NCBI GenBank assembly: GCA_021202245.1
Contig: JAJQDK010000056.1
Location: 1 to 13,751 of the forward strand
Length of the DNA: 13,751 bases
Reading direction: 5' to 3'
DNA from: Clostridiales bacterium
GTDB lineage: Bacteria > Bacillota > Clostridia > Oscillospirales > Acutalibacteraceae
In this document: one piece after another, positions 7,346 to 13,604 of the stretch
Numbering within the stretch: position 1 is the stretch's first letter
Layout of the letters: the number at the start of each line of letters is the position of its first letter
Position numbers and translations under genes: made by a program
The notes under the pieces: model-generated
What the model saw: only the letters and a program-made list of their open reading frames with translations
Databases searched by the model: none
Told to the model about the DNA's origin: nothing

Positions 7346-8230
7346 TTACTCTATATTCTGCACCTGTTCACGGATTTTTTCAATCTCGCTTTTTATATCC
7401 ACCACCATATGGGCAAGCTCGGCATCCTGAACCTTGGAGCCGATTGTATTTGCCTCACGGTTCATCTCCTGAATGATAAAGTCGATTTTTCTGCCCACCG
7501 GCTCGTCATATTCAAGAAATTTTACAAGCTGGTCAAAATGACTGCGGAGCCTGACGGTTTCCTCGGCAACAGCAACCTTGTCTGAGAACACGGCAACCTC
7601 GGTCAGCACTCTCTGCTCGTCAATTTTGACGTCGTTGTCGGAAAGGGTCTGCCTGATTTTTTCAAGCAGGCGGTTTTCGTACTCCGTAACAGTTTGAGGC
7701 GAACGGACTTCAACCTCGGCAACGATTGAGAGAATGGTTTCCGCTCTGCTCAAAACGTCGGCTTTCATCTTGGCACCCTCAGCTTCTCTCATAGAGAGGA
7801 ACGAGTCAAGCGCCGTCTGCGCTGCCGAAAGGACATCGGCTGTTATCTGCTCCTCATCCTCGGGAGCCTTATGAATAGTGAAAACATCGGGAAAGCGTGA
7901 AAGCGAAACAACCGTTGCGTCGTTTTCAAGTCCGTATGTATCGGAAATTTCCTTCATAGCGTTGAGGTAGCCTGAAACAAGCTGATGATTTACCGTTACC
8001 TCGGACGGAGCTTCATCGGAGGAGGTAATTGAAACGAACACATCAACCTTGCCCCGGAACACCTGAGAATTGACAAAGCTCTTAAGCCTGTCGTCAAGAA
8101 AGCCGTATCCCCTCGGTGTGCGGCACGAAAATTCAAAATAACGATGATTTACGCTTTTTATTTCAACAGTAATTTCACGGCCGTTGATTGTAGTTTCACA
8201 TCTTCCGAAGCCGGTCATTGACCTTATCAT
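7346..8230 (-). CDS. yicC: YicC/YloC family endoribonuclease
   Basis: YicC/YloC proteins are endoribonucleases that act in RNA decay. The 294-residue length is typical. The N-terminal domain opens with the signature MIRSMTGFGR and continues with ITVEIKSVNHRYFEFSCRTPR. The C-terminal DUF1732 half holds SHFDQLVKFLEYDEPVGRKIDFIIQEMNREANTIGSK in register with the family; this stretch is rich in acidic residues thought to bind metal. A GAAGGGAAGGA ribosome site lies before the ATG. It is the first gene of the large minus-strand operon. A near-consensus promoter about 92-120 bases upstream and an 18-bp palindrome next to it suggest regulated expression of the whole unit. The order yicC-remA-gmk-rpoZ is conserved in Bacillota. 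Confidence 0.94.
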   Translation of the reverse strand: MIRSMTGFGRCETTINGREITVEIKSVNHRYFEFSCRTPRGYGFLDDRLKSFVNSQVFRGKVDVFVSITSSDEAPSEVTVNHQLVSGYLNAMKEISDTYGLENDATVVSLSRFPDVFTIHKAPEDEEQITADVLSAAQTALDSFLSMREAEGAKMKADVLSRAETILSIVAEVEVRSPQTVTEYENRLLEKIRQTLSDNDVKIDEQRVLTEVAVFSDKVAVAEETVRLRSHFDQLVKFLEYDEPVGRKIDFIIQEMNREANTIGSKVQDAELAHMVVDIKSEIEKIREQVQNIE

Positions 8231-8321
8231 TTATATTCCTTCCCTTCAAAGCTTCTGTAAGTTGTTTACGTTCTTTCGGCGGCGCCGGCTTAATGAGCTG
8301 CCGTCTTATTCAGCTAACAGC

Positions 8322-8350
8322 ATTATAGCACCGATATGACTGTTTGACAA
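8322..8350 (-). promoter_or_regulatory. sigma-A promoter of the yicC operon
   Basis: On the minus strand TTGTCA (8345-8350) and a perfect TATAAT (8322-8327) are separated by 17 bases, close to the vegetative consensus. The predicted start near 8315 gives a leader of about 85 bases before yicC. The leader holds a GC-rich self-complementary stretch near 8278-8290. This is the strongest promoter I see in the window and probably drives the nine-gene operon. Confidence 0.8.
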
Positions 8351-8356
8351 TGGAGT

Positions 8357-8374
8357 TATTACAAAACTGTAATA
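8357..8374. promoter_or_regulatory. palindromic operator candidate, copy 1 (yicC promoter)
   Basis: The 18 bases TATTACAAAACTGTAATA form a palindrome with half-sites TATTACA and TGTAATA around AAAC. It lies at the heart of a 22-base perfect inverted repeat (8355-8376). It ends 6 bases upstream of the yicC -35 box and lies 37 bases upstream of the -35 box of the divergent plus-strand gene. A near-identical copy is at 11799-11816. The position fits a regulator binding site, but the regulator is unknown. It is too A/T-rich to be a convincing terminator, although a T run follows it on the plus strand. Confidence 0.6.
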
Positions 8375-8411
8375 ACTTTTTATTCAAAGCTTTTAATCAT
8401 CGCAAAAACTG

Positions 8412-8440
8412 TTGATTTATGCTTTGAAATATAGTATTAT
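8412..8440 (+). promoter_or_regulatory. probable promoter of the acidic membrane protein gene
   Basis: TTGATT (8412-8417) and TATTAT (8435-8440) are 17 bases apart, placing the start near 8447, ten bases before the ribosome site. A second pair, TTGAAA (8424-8429) and TATAAT (8446-8451), has better boxes. However, its start would fall on the ribosome site and leave almost no leader, so I prefer the first. Confidence 0.55.
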
Positions 8441-8456
8441 ATAGGTATAATATAAT

Positions 8457-8463
8457 AAGGAGG
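8457..8463 (+). promoter_or_regulatory. ribosome binding site that fixes a TTG start
   Basis: AAGGAGG is a full-strength Shine-Dalgarno site 8 bases before the TTG at 8472. It settles the start of the acidic membrane protein, whose frame contains no ATG codon anywhere. Confidence 0.8.
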
Positions 8464-8471
8464 TATCACAG

Positions 8472-9416
8472 TTGGACGAAAATAAAGATTTTTCGGGCGC
8501 AGAGCTTGAACCCGAAAAGATTACGGATTCCGACACAGATACGGTTAAAACTGATGAAACTGACGAAACTGAGGCAGCGCAAGACATTACAGCCTCCGTT
8601 TCCGACAGTACGGATGAAGCTGAAAACGAAGACACCGAGCAGGATGTTCAAAACACACAGACACAACAGAGCGGGCAAAAAGAGAAAATAACACTCCAAA
8701 AGCCTATTATTGTTGCGTTTTGCTGTTTGGTGGTTGTTTTGTTGGGCTTTCTTGTGTATAAATGCTTCTTTAATACAAGTATAGTCGGAGCTTGGGAAAT
8801 TGAGAACACCTCAACAGCAGACGAGGCTTCCGCAGACGAAGCTGTGAGCAACTATCTTTCCTTTGATAACGACGGCACCGCCACCTTCCATATCGGCACT
8901 CTTAAGCAGGTGGGCACCTACACAATCTCCGATGACGAGGACAGTGATGACGACAGCGAGGAGGACACAAAGAGCATTACGATTAACATAACTAATGTTC
9001 TTCAGGGTACGCTTGCGTATTCCGTAGAGGGCAATGCCTTTACCGGCAGGACGCTGACTCTGACCAATACATATTATGACCAATCTCTGGAGCTTACAAG
9101 CGCTTCAATCAAAATTCCCGAGCTTGAGGTTCCCGATGATTTTGAGCCGAACGATAAGCTGACAGGCTCTTGGGAGGAATCAGACGAAAACGACTATATT
9201 TATTATTTGACCTATGAATTCAGAGATGACGGCACTGCTACGATAAACACGGCGGATATACAATACATTGACTGCGTTTACACCTATGACGACAGCACTA
9301 TTACGCTTACATACTATGCAGGCGAAGAAATTTCTACCGAGCTTTATTATTCATTTGACGGCGATACTTTGTCAATTGACGGTCTTGAATACACAAAGGT
9401 CGATTCTGACGATTAA
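8472..9416 (+). CDS. acidic single-pass membrane protein with two lipocalin-like beta units
   Basis: I do not recognise a named family for the whole 314-residue protein. Residues 1-78 are a low-complexity Asp/Glu/Thr-rich region with no signal peptide. Residues about 79-100 form one membrane helix (PIIVAFCCLVVVLLGFLVY), followed by an extracellular part, so the topology is N-in, C-out. That part holds two related units. The first is SIVGAWEIEN...YLSFDNDGTATF...GTYTIS from about 103, interrupted by a 13-residue acidic loop near 154-166. The second is KLTGSWEESD...YEFRDDGTATI...YTYDDSTITLTYY...SFDGDTLSIDG from about 229. The G-W start, DGT turn and later beta strands match lipocalin-like domains of Clostridia surface proteins. 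Translation starts at TTG after a strong AAGGAGG. There is no internal Met and only two Arg. It is monocistronic, divergent from yicC and followed by its own terminator. The function is unknown. Confidence 0.82.
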   Translation: MDENKDFSGAELEPEKITDSDTDTVKTDETDETEAAQDITASVSDSTDEAENEDTEQDVQNTQTQQSGQKEKITLQKPIIVAFCCLVVVLLGFLVYKCFFNTSIVGAWEIENTSTADEASADEAVSNYLSFDNDGTATFHIGTLKQVGTYTISDDEDSDDDSEEDTKSITINITNVLQGTLAYSVEGNAFTGRTLTLTNTYYDQSLELTSASIKIPELEVPDDFEPNDKLTGSWEESDENDYIYYLTYEFRDDGTATINTADIQYIDCVYTYDDSTITLTYYAGEEISTELYYSFDGDTLSIDGLEYTKVDSDD

Positions 9417-9427
9417 ATACAATTATC

Positions 9428-9465
9428 GGGGCAGCAGCGGTTTTCGTTGTTGCCCCTGCGTTTTT
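9428..9465 (+). terminator. intrinsic terminator of the acidic membrane protein gene
   Basis: A 12-bp stem (GGGGCAGCAGCG pairing with CGTTGTTGCCCC, two G-U pairs on the RNA) closes a GTTTT loop and is followed by TGCGTTTTT. It starts 12 bases after the stop codon. Confidence 0.85.
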
Positions 9466-9549
9466 CGGTTTTAGTAATGCGCTTTTGCGTAAGATTTGCT
9501 GAATAGGGCAGCTTTCTTATTTAAAAAGCACTTACAGCAGGTGGATAAA

Positions 9550-10929
9550 ATGAAAAGAATACTGTCAGTAGCTCTTGCTGCGTTGATTTGCATTTGCTCT
9601 TCAACTCTGCACGGCTATGCCGCAACCGCATATAATGCAAGCATACTTGCAAGCTGCAAAACTGTTGCCTGCTACAGCTGTGATTCGGGTGCTTTTGCCT
9701 ACGGAACTGCAAATAATACCGTCTATTCCGTAAAAATGCTGCCCGATTACCAAAGCAGATACCTTGCTGTGGACGGCAAAATTAAATCGTTGTGTCAAAA
9801 CGGCAAATACACCTGCGCCCTGTACACGAGGAACGCAAACACCACCTCATACAAATATGCGGTGGTGCAAATGAATACGGACAGTGGAAAATGCGATTAT
9901 TACTATTTTGACAGTCTGTCAAGCATTGCCGATGAGAGCTTTTCGGTTTCGGACGGAAGGATATACTTTATTAAAACAGACAGCAATTACGCCTATGTTT
10001 CGGCATACAATACAGACGGAAGCCATTATTGCAGCTATAAGTTTTCCCAGAATGCAGTTGAGATTTTCAACAACAACTCAAATACATATGTAATTTTAGA
10101 CGACGGCTCAATTTACCGTATATCGGGCACCTCCTCTTCGTTCTGCACAAAAATCAAAAGCGGAAGCACAGTATGCAGCGCAGGCGCAGGCTGGATTTCA
10201 ACCGACTGCAACTCCCTGATCTCTCTTGACGGAAAATCAAACATATATGTAAGCCAATCACAAGCAGATAAAATCACCGTAAGCAACGGCAATATAAAAT
10301 ACTGCTCCGGCAGCACGATAAAGCTTGCAAAGGTAGGTTCAAACGCAAACGAATATTACAGCACCGGCAGCGATATAAAGCTGATTGCTTCCTATAAGGA
10401 CAAAACCGCTTATCTCGGCAGCGATTATAATTACACAGCCGTTTCAGAAAGTGAATTTAAGAGCTATTCCTCAGACCTCGGTACCTCCTCGTCGGGCAGC
10501 GAAAGCTCACAGGCTGACAATGCCGAAAGCTCCGCTGTAATTTACAATATAACCGTGGACGGGTCAAATATATACAAGACCACAGCCGACGGCATTATGT
10601 ACGGAATTGAAAGCGGAACGACGGTCAGCGTCTTTAAAAACAGCTTTGATGAATCGGTTACAGTCAAAAGCGGCGGCGACACCGTTACAAGCGGTAAAAT
10701 TAAGACGGGACAGACCGTTGAGCTTGACGGCAAGGCGTACACGATTTTGGTAATCGGCGATATAACGGGCGAAGGAAACGTAAAGCAAAACGATGAAACT
10801 AAGATGATAAATTACCTTTTGAATTTAACGGATTTGGACGGTGCTTTCATGGTATTGGCGGATTATAATCTTGACGGAGCCGTTGACAACAGGGACCTTG
10901 TTTTGATATCCCGAAAAGCACGAAGGTAA
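9550..10929 (+). CDS. secreted protein with C-terminal type I dockerin
   Basis: The 459-residue protein starts with a classic signal peptide (MKRILSVALAALICIC..., cleavage near residue 24-27). Residues about 27-305 are beta-rich, with many Tyr, Ser, Asn and Gly. Recurring short strands such as DGRIYFI, DGSIYRI and DGKSNIYV suggest a propeller-like fold; I know no named family for it. A Ser-rich linker (about 307-330) leads to a small beta module. A dockerin follows at 403-459 with two calcium loops: Asp404, Thr406, Glu408, Asp415, and Asp438, Asn440, Asp442, Asp449. Dockerins bind cohesins on scaffolds or cell walls, so the protein is probably displayed with partners. I chose the ATG at 9550, which has AGGTGG upstream and starts the signal peptide exactly. 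The frame is open back to 9496, but that would put 18 extra residues before it. No enzyme motif is seen. Its terminator is shared with yebC. Confidence 0.85.
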   Translation: MKRILSVALAALICICSSTLHGYAATAYNASILASCKTVACYSCDSGAFAYGTANNTVYSVKMLPDYQSRYLAVDGKIKSLCQNGKYTCALYTRNANTTSYKYAVVQMNTDSGKCDYYYFDSLSSIADESFSVSDGRIYFIKTDSNYAYVSAYNTDGSHYCSYKFSQNAVEIFNNNSNTYVILDDGSIYRISGTSSSFCTKIKSGSTVCSAGAGWISTDCNSLISLDGKSNIYVSQSQADKITVSNGNIKYCSGSTIKLAKVGSNANEYYSTGSDIKLIASYKDKTAYLGSDYNYTAVSESEFKSYSSDLGTSSSGSESSQADNAESSAVIYNITVDGSNIYKTTADGIMYGIESGTTVSVFKNSFDESVTVKSGGDTVTSGKIKTGQTVELDGKAYTILVIGDITGEGNVKQNDETKMINYLLNLTDLDGAFMVLADYNLDGAVDNRDLVLISRKARR

Positions 10930-10937
10930 AAAACAAA

Positions 10938-10978
10938 CAAAAACAGGACTGTATCGGATAATGATACAGTCCTGTTTT
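10938..10978. terminator. bidirectional intrinsic terminator between the dockerin gene and yebC
   Basis: A perfect stem of 13 bp (ACAGGACTGTATC with GATACAGTCCTGT) around a 7-base loop is extended by A-T pairs on both sides. Each strand ends in a T-rich run: TTTT then GAATTTT on plus, and TTTTTGTTTGTTTTTT on minus. It can end both converging transcripts. Confidence 0.92.
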
Positions 10979-11000
10979 GAATTTTGTCTGATTTTGCAGC

Positions 11001-11735
11001 TTAGTCCATTTCCCAATTATGCCATACGTTCTGAATATCATCATTATCATCGAACATATCGAGCATCTTCTGCATTTTTTCCGCAACAGCCTCGTCCTCA
11101 AGCTTTGTGTAGGTGTCAGGTACCATTTCAAGCTCTGCGGAAACAAAGCTATAGCCGAGCTTTTCAAGGTCCTCTCTTACTCCGCTGAAATCGGATGGTT
11201 CGGTGTATATAGTAAATACGTCCTCGTCTGCTTCAAAATCGGAAGCGCCGCATTCAAGCGCATCCTCCATAACGGCATCCTCGTCCTTTTCAAGCTCCTC
11301 ACGCTCAACAACAAGAACTCCCTTTTGTGAGAACATAAAGCTTACGCAGCCCTGTGTGCCCATATTGCCGCCGAACTTATCAAAGTAATGTCTTACCTCT
11401 CCGGCTGTTCTGTTGCGGTTATCGGTAAGTGCTTCAACGATTACGGCTACACCGCTCGGGCCGTATCCCTCGTATGTAACAGACTCGTAGTTTGTTGAGT
11501 CGCTGTCATTAGCCGCCTTTTTAATTATGCGCTCAATGTTGTCGTTGGGCACATTTGCAGCCTTGGCCTTTGCAATGCAGTCCTTCAGCTTTGAATTGAC
11601 CGTGGGGTCGGCGCTGCCGCCCTCTTTGATTGCAACGGCAAGCTCTCTGCCTATTTTGGTAAATACCTTTGCCCTTGCAGCGTCATTTTTACCCTTTTTC
11701 TGTTTAATCGTACTCCATTTGTTATGTCCTGACAT
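11001..11735 (-). CDS. yebC: YebC/PmpR family translation-associated protein
   Basis: YebC proteins were first described as DNA-binding transcription regulators. More recent work places them on the ribosome, helping with hard peptide stretches such as polyproline. The 244-residue protein starts with the family hallmark MSGHNKWSTIKQKKGKNDAARAKVFTKIGREL. It contains PNDNIERIIKKA, YEGYGPSGVAVIVEALTDNRNRTAGEVRHYF and the loop GNMGTQGCVSFMF, all in the usual order. I chose the ATG at 11735: AAAAGGA lies about 10 bases upstream, and the family N-terminus starts there. An ATG three codons earlier would directly touch the ribosome site. The gene stands alone on the minus strand. Its promoter has an extended -10 and a palindrome in the -35 zone, and it ends at the bidirectional terminator. 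Confidence 0.96.
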   Translation of the reverse strand: MSGHNKWSTIKQKKGKNDAARAKVFTKIGRELAVAIKEGGSADPTVNSKLKDCIAKAKAANVPNDNIERIIKKAANDSDSTNYESVTYEGYGPSGVAVIVEALTDNRNRTAGEVRHYFDKFGGNMGTQGCVSFMFSQKGVLVVEREELEKDEDAVMEDALECGASDFEADEDVFTIYTEPSDFSGVREDLEKLGYSFVSAELEMVPDTYTKLEDEAVAEKMQKMLDMFDDNDDIQNVWHNWEMD

Positions 11736-11771
11736 AAAATTCATTCCTTTTAAAATAACTCTGACTTAATA

Positions 11772-11781
11772 AGTATATCAC
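11772..11781 (-). promoter_or_regulatory. extended -10 promoter of yebC
   Basis: On the minus strand TGTGATATACT contains the extended -10 form TG-n-TATACT (-10 box 11772-11777). There is no good -35 box at the usual distance. That zone (about 11795-11800) is A-rich and runs into the palindrome at 11799-11816. The predicted start gives a leader of about 30 bases. Confidence 0.5.
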
Positions 11782-11798
11782 AACTGTATATAAATTTT

Positions 11799-11816
11799 TA
11801 TTACAATTTTGTAATA
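11799..11816. promoter_or_regulatory. palindromic operator candidate, copy 2 (yebC promoter)
   Basis: TATTACAATTTTGTAATA is a perfect 18-bp palindrome. Its reverse complement differs from the copy at 8357-8374 by one base in the middle. It starts 2 bases after the stop codon of the RNA methyltransferase gene and covers the -35 zone of the yebC promoter. It lacks a T run on the minus strand, so it is unlikely to be the methyltransferase terminator. A repressor or activator site for yebC is the simplest reading. Confidence 0.6.
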
Positions 11817-11817
11817 T

Positions 11818-12933
11818 TCACTTAAAATACATATAGAGCTGACATTTCAAGGTACCGTTATACATTTTTCTTCTTTTGTCGGCTTTTCTGCCGAATATTT
11901 TTTCAAAATCATCATCGGGACTGATAACTGAATAGCTCTTTCCCTTTTCCCTGACAAATTTCTCCCCCATTATCTTATACAGCCGCTCGGCGGACTTAAC
12001 GTCGAGCAGGCGCTCTCCGTAGGGCGGATTGGTAATTACTGTTTGGCAGCCCTCGGACAGTTCAAAGTCACAAATATCTCTGTTTTTGAAAGTAATTCTG
12101 TCGGCAACACCGGCTATTTCGGCGTTTTTGCGGGCTGTGTCAAGAGATATTTCGTCTATATCATATCCCTCGGCTCGAAAGTCGCAGTTGTTTTTGATTT
12201 TGGATTCGGCGAGCCTGCGTTCCTCTTCAAACACCGATTTAGGAACACAATTCCATTTTTCGCAGGCAAAGTATCGGTTAAGCCCGGGCGCAATATTGAG
12301 CGCCTTGGAGGCAGCTTCTATAAGTATTGTACCGCTGCCGCACATAGGGTCAACCACAAAATGATTTGAACGCACCCTTGACAGCTCAACCATAGCGGCA
12401 GCAAGCGTTTCTTTGATTGGAGCCTCATTAGAATTTGCTCGGTATCCCCTCTTGTGAAGTCCGGCTCCGGAGGTGTCGAGCATAATGCTGACTCTGTTTT
12501 TTATGATAAGAAACTGTATCTGATGAAGCGAGCCTGTTTCCTCAAGCCACGGAAGCATATATTTCTGAGAGAGTCGGGTTGCAGCTGCTTTTTTGATTAT
12601 TTTCTGGCAGTCGGGAACGCTCTTTAAATCGGAATCAAGGCACCTGCCCTTAACGGGAAAAGCCTCATCGGCTGAAATAAAATTCTCCCACGGAATTATT
12701 TTTACATTTTCAAACAATTCGTCAAAAGAATGTGCTTCAAATTCAGCAAGCAAAATTTGAATACGCTCCGCAAAGCGGGAGTTGATGTTCGCCCTTGCCA
12801 TTGTGCGGTAATCACCGCTGAACACAACTCTGCCGTTCTCGGCTGATACGTTTTCAATCCCGAGAAATCTAAGCTCGTTTGCGCACAGTCCTTCAAGCCC
12901 GAATATGCAGGGTACAGAAAACCTTAGTTCCAT
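11818..12933 (-). CDS. THUMP-domain class I RNA methyltransferase, RlmL/YpsC type
   Basis: This 371-residue protein combines an N-terminal ferredoxin-like/THUMP RNA-binding region (about 1-155) with an N6/N2-type Rossmann methyltransferase. SAM motif I is DPMCGSGTILIEAA at residues 195-208, and the catalytic motif IV is NPPYGERL at 302-309. HKRGYRANSNEAPIKETLAAAM before motif I is also typical. The closest known group is the N-terminal half of E. coli RlmL, which makes m2G2445 in 23S rRNA, and its Bacillus relative YpsC. The target base here is inferred, so I leave the symbol blank. I chose the ATG at 12933 because GGAGG lies exactly upstream. The frame is open to 12957, but that start would lie within the terminator hairpin. 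The gene follows hpf, with an intrinsic terminator in between. Confidence 0.92.
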   Translation of the reverse strand: MELRFSVPCIFGLEGLCANELRFLGIENVSAENGRVVFSGDYRTMARANINSRFAERIQILLAEFEAHSFDELFENVKIIPWENFISADEAFPVKGRCLDSDLKSVPDCQKIIKKAAATRLSQKYMLPWLEETGSLHQIQFLIIKNRVSIMLDTSGAGLHKRGYRANSNEAPIKETLAAAMVELSRVRSNHFVVDPMCGSGTILIEAASKALNIAPGLNRYFACEKWNCVPKSVFEEERRLAESKIKNNCDFRAEGYDIDEISLDTARKNAEIAGVADRITFKNRDICDFELSEGCQTVITNPPYGERLLDVKSAERLYKIMGEKFVREKGKSYSVISPDDDFEKIFGRKADKRRKMYNGTLKCQLYMYFK

Positions 12934-12938
12934 ATTAT

Positions 12939-12943
12939 CCTCC
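12939..12943 (-). promoter_or_regulatory. ribosome binding site that fixes the methyltransferase start
   Basis: GGAGG on the minus strand, 5 bases before the ATG at 12933. It lies two bases after the T run of the preceding terminator hairpin. Confidence 0.8.
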
Positions 12944-12945
12944 GT

Positions 12946-12976
12946 AAAAAAGGGCATCGGACAGCCGATACCCTTT
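12946..12976 (-). terminator. intrinsic terminator after hpf, possibly an attenuator for the methyltransferase gene
   Basis: On the minus strand AAAGGGTATCGG pairs with CCGATGCCCTTT (12 bp, one U-G pair) around a CTGT loop; three of the stem T count among a run of six T. It ends hpf transcription about 65 bases after the hpf stop. It also sits directly against the ribosome site of the next gene, so any promoter for that gene between 12977 and 13040 would put the hairpin in its leader. I see only weak candidates there (TTGAAA with TTAATT, 17-base spacing). Confidence 0.8.
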
Positions 12977-13040
12977 ATATTATTTTTAATTAAGCCAGCA
13001 TAAAGCTCCGTTTCAAACGCAGAAAAGCCGCCAATGCTTC

Positions 13041-13580
13041 TTATTCAAATGACGGCTCAATCAAGCCGTAGTCGCCGTTTGCGCGCTTGTAAACAACGTT
13101 GACCTCTCCGCTGTCGGCATTGGTAAACATAAAGAAGTTATGATTGACCATATTCATTTCAAGTATAGCCTCATCCACGGTGATGGGTTTAATGATAACG
13201 TGTTTTTTGCGAACAACTTTATATTCATCGTCCTCGGGTTCTGCTTCCGGAAGGGCATTTTCAACAATAAAATCATCAAGACTGCCCGATTTGATTTTCT
13301 TTGAGAGTCTGGTTTTATTCTTATGAATCTGGCGCATAAGAATATCGGTAACCTTATCAAGAGCGTCGTTCATTTCAGCCATCGTGCTTTCGGCACGGAA
13401 AATAAGGGCGTGGTCCTTGATTGTAACCTCCACCGTCTGGCGATTTTTTTCAAGAGTAACCACCACGTTGGCAACTGCCTCCTGAGAAAAAAGCTTGTCA
13501 AATTTGCGAAGCTTCTTTTCAACTCTTTCTTTAAAGTTATCCTTTAGGTTAACCTTTCTTGCTGTGTAGGTAATTTTCAT
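13041..13580 (-). CDS. hpf: long-form ribosome hibernation promoting factor
   Basis: HPF binds the 30S subunit in stationary phase. The long form also pairs two ribosomes into inactive 100S dimers. The 179-residue protein has the N-terminal HPF/RaiA domain from MKITYTARKVNLKDNFKERVEKKLRKFDKLF through about residue 100. An acidic linker follows (LPEAEPEDDEYKVVRKK), then the C-terminal dimerisation domain (about 120-179) with KPITVDEAILEMNMVNHNFFMFTNADSGEVNVVYKRANGDYGLIEP, which marks the long form. I chose the ATG at 13580 because GGAGG lies 7 bases upstream (13588-13592) and the family start matches. An ATG six codons earlier is upstream of that ribosome site. The gene begins 24 bases after the stop of the gene before it, so it is probably co-transcribed. 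An intrinsic terminator lies about 65 bases downstream. Confidence 0.96.
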   Translation of the reverse strand: MKITYTARKVNLKDNFKERVEKKLRKFDKLFSQEAVANVVVTLEKNRQTVEVTIKDHALIFRAESTMAEMNDALDKVTDILMRQIHKNKTRLSKKIKSGSLDDFIVENALPEAEPEDDEYKVVRKKHVIIKPITVDEAILEMNMVNHNFFMFTNADSGEVNVVYKRANGDYGLIEPSFE

Positions 13581-13587
13581 AAATATA

Positions 13588-13592
13588 CCTCC
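13588..13592 (-). promoter_or_regulatory. ribosome binding site that fixes the hpf start
   Basis: GGAGG on the minus strand, 7 bases before the ATG at 13580. It rules out the in-frame ATG at 13598, which lies upstream of it. Confidence 0.8.
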
Positions 13593-13604
13593 ATTCATAT
13601 AATT

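Noticed and set aside
8355..8376. Inverted repeat followed by a T run on the plus strand as a terminator
   Set aside because: No plus-strand gene lies upstream, the stem is almost all A-T, and its near copy at 11799-11816 has no T run. An operator is the better reading.
9466..9549. Riboswitch or clear promoter ahead of the dockerin gene
   Set aside because: The gap is only 84 bases after the terminator, shows no conserved riboswitch core, and the possible boxes (TTGCTG, TATTTA) are too weak to call.
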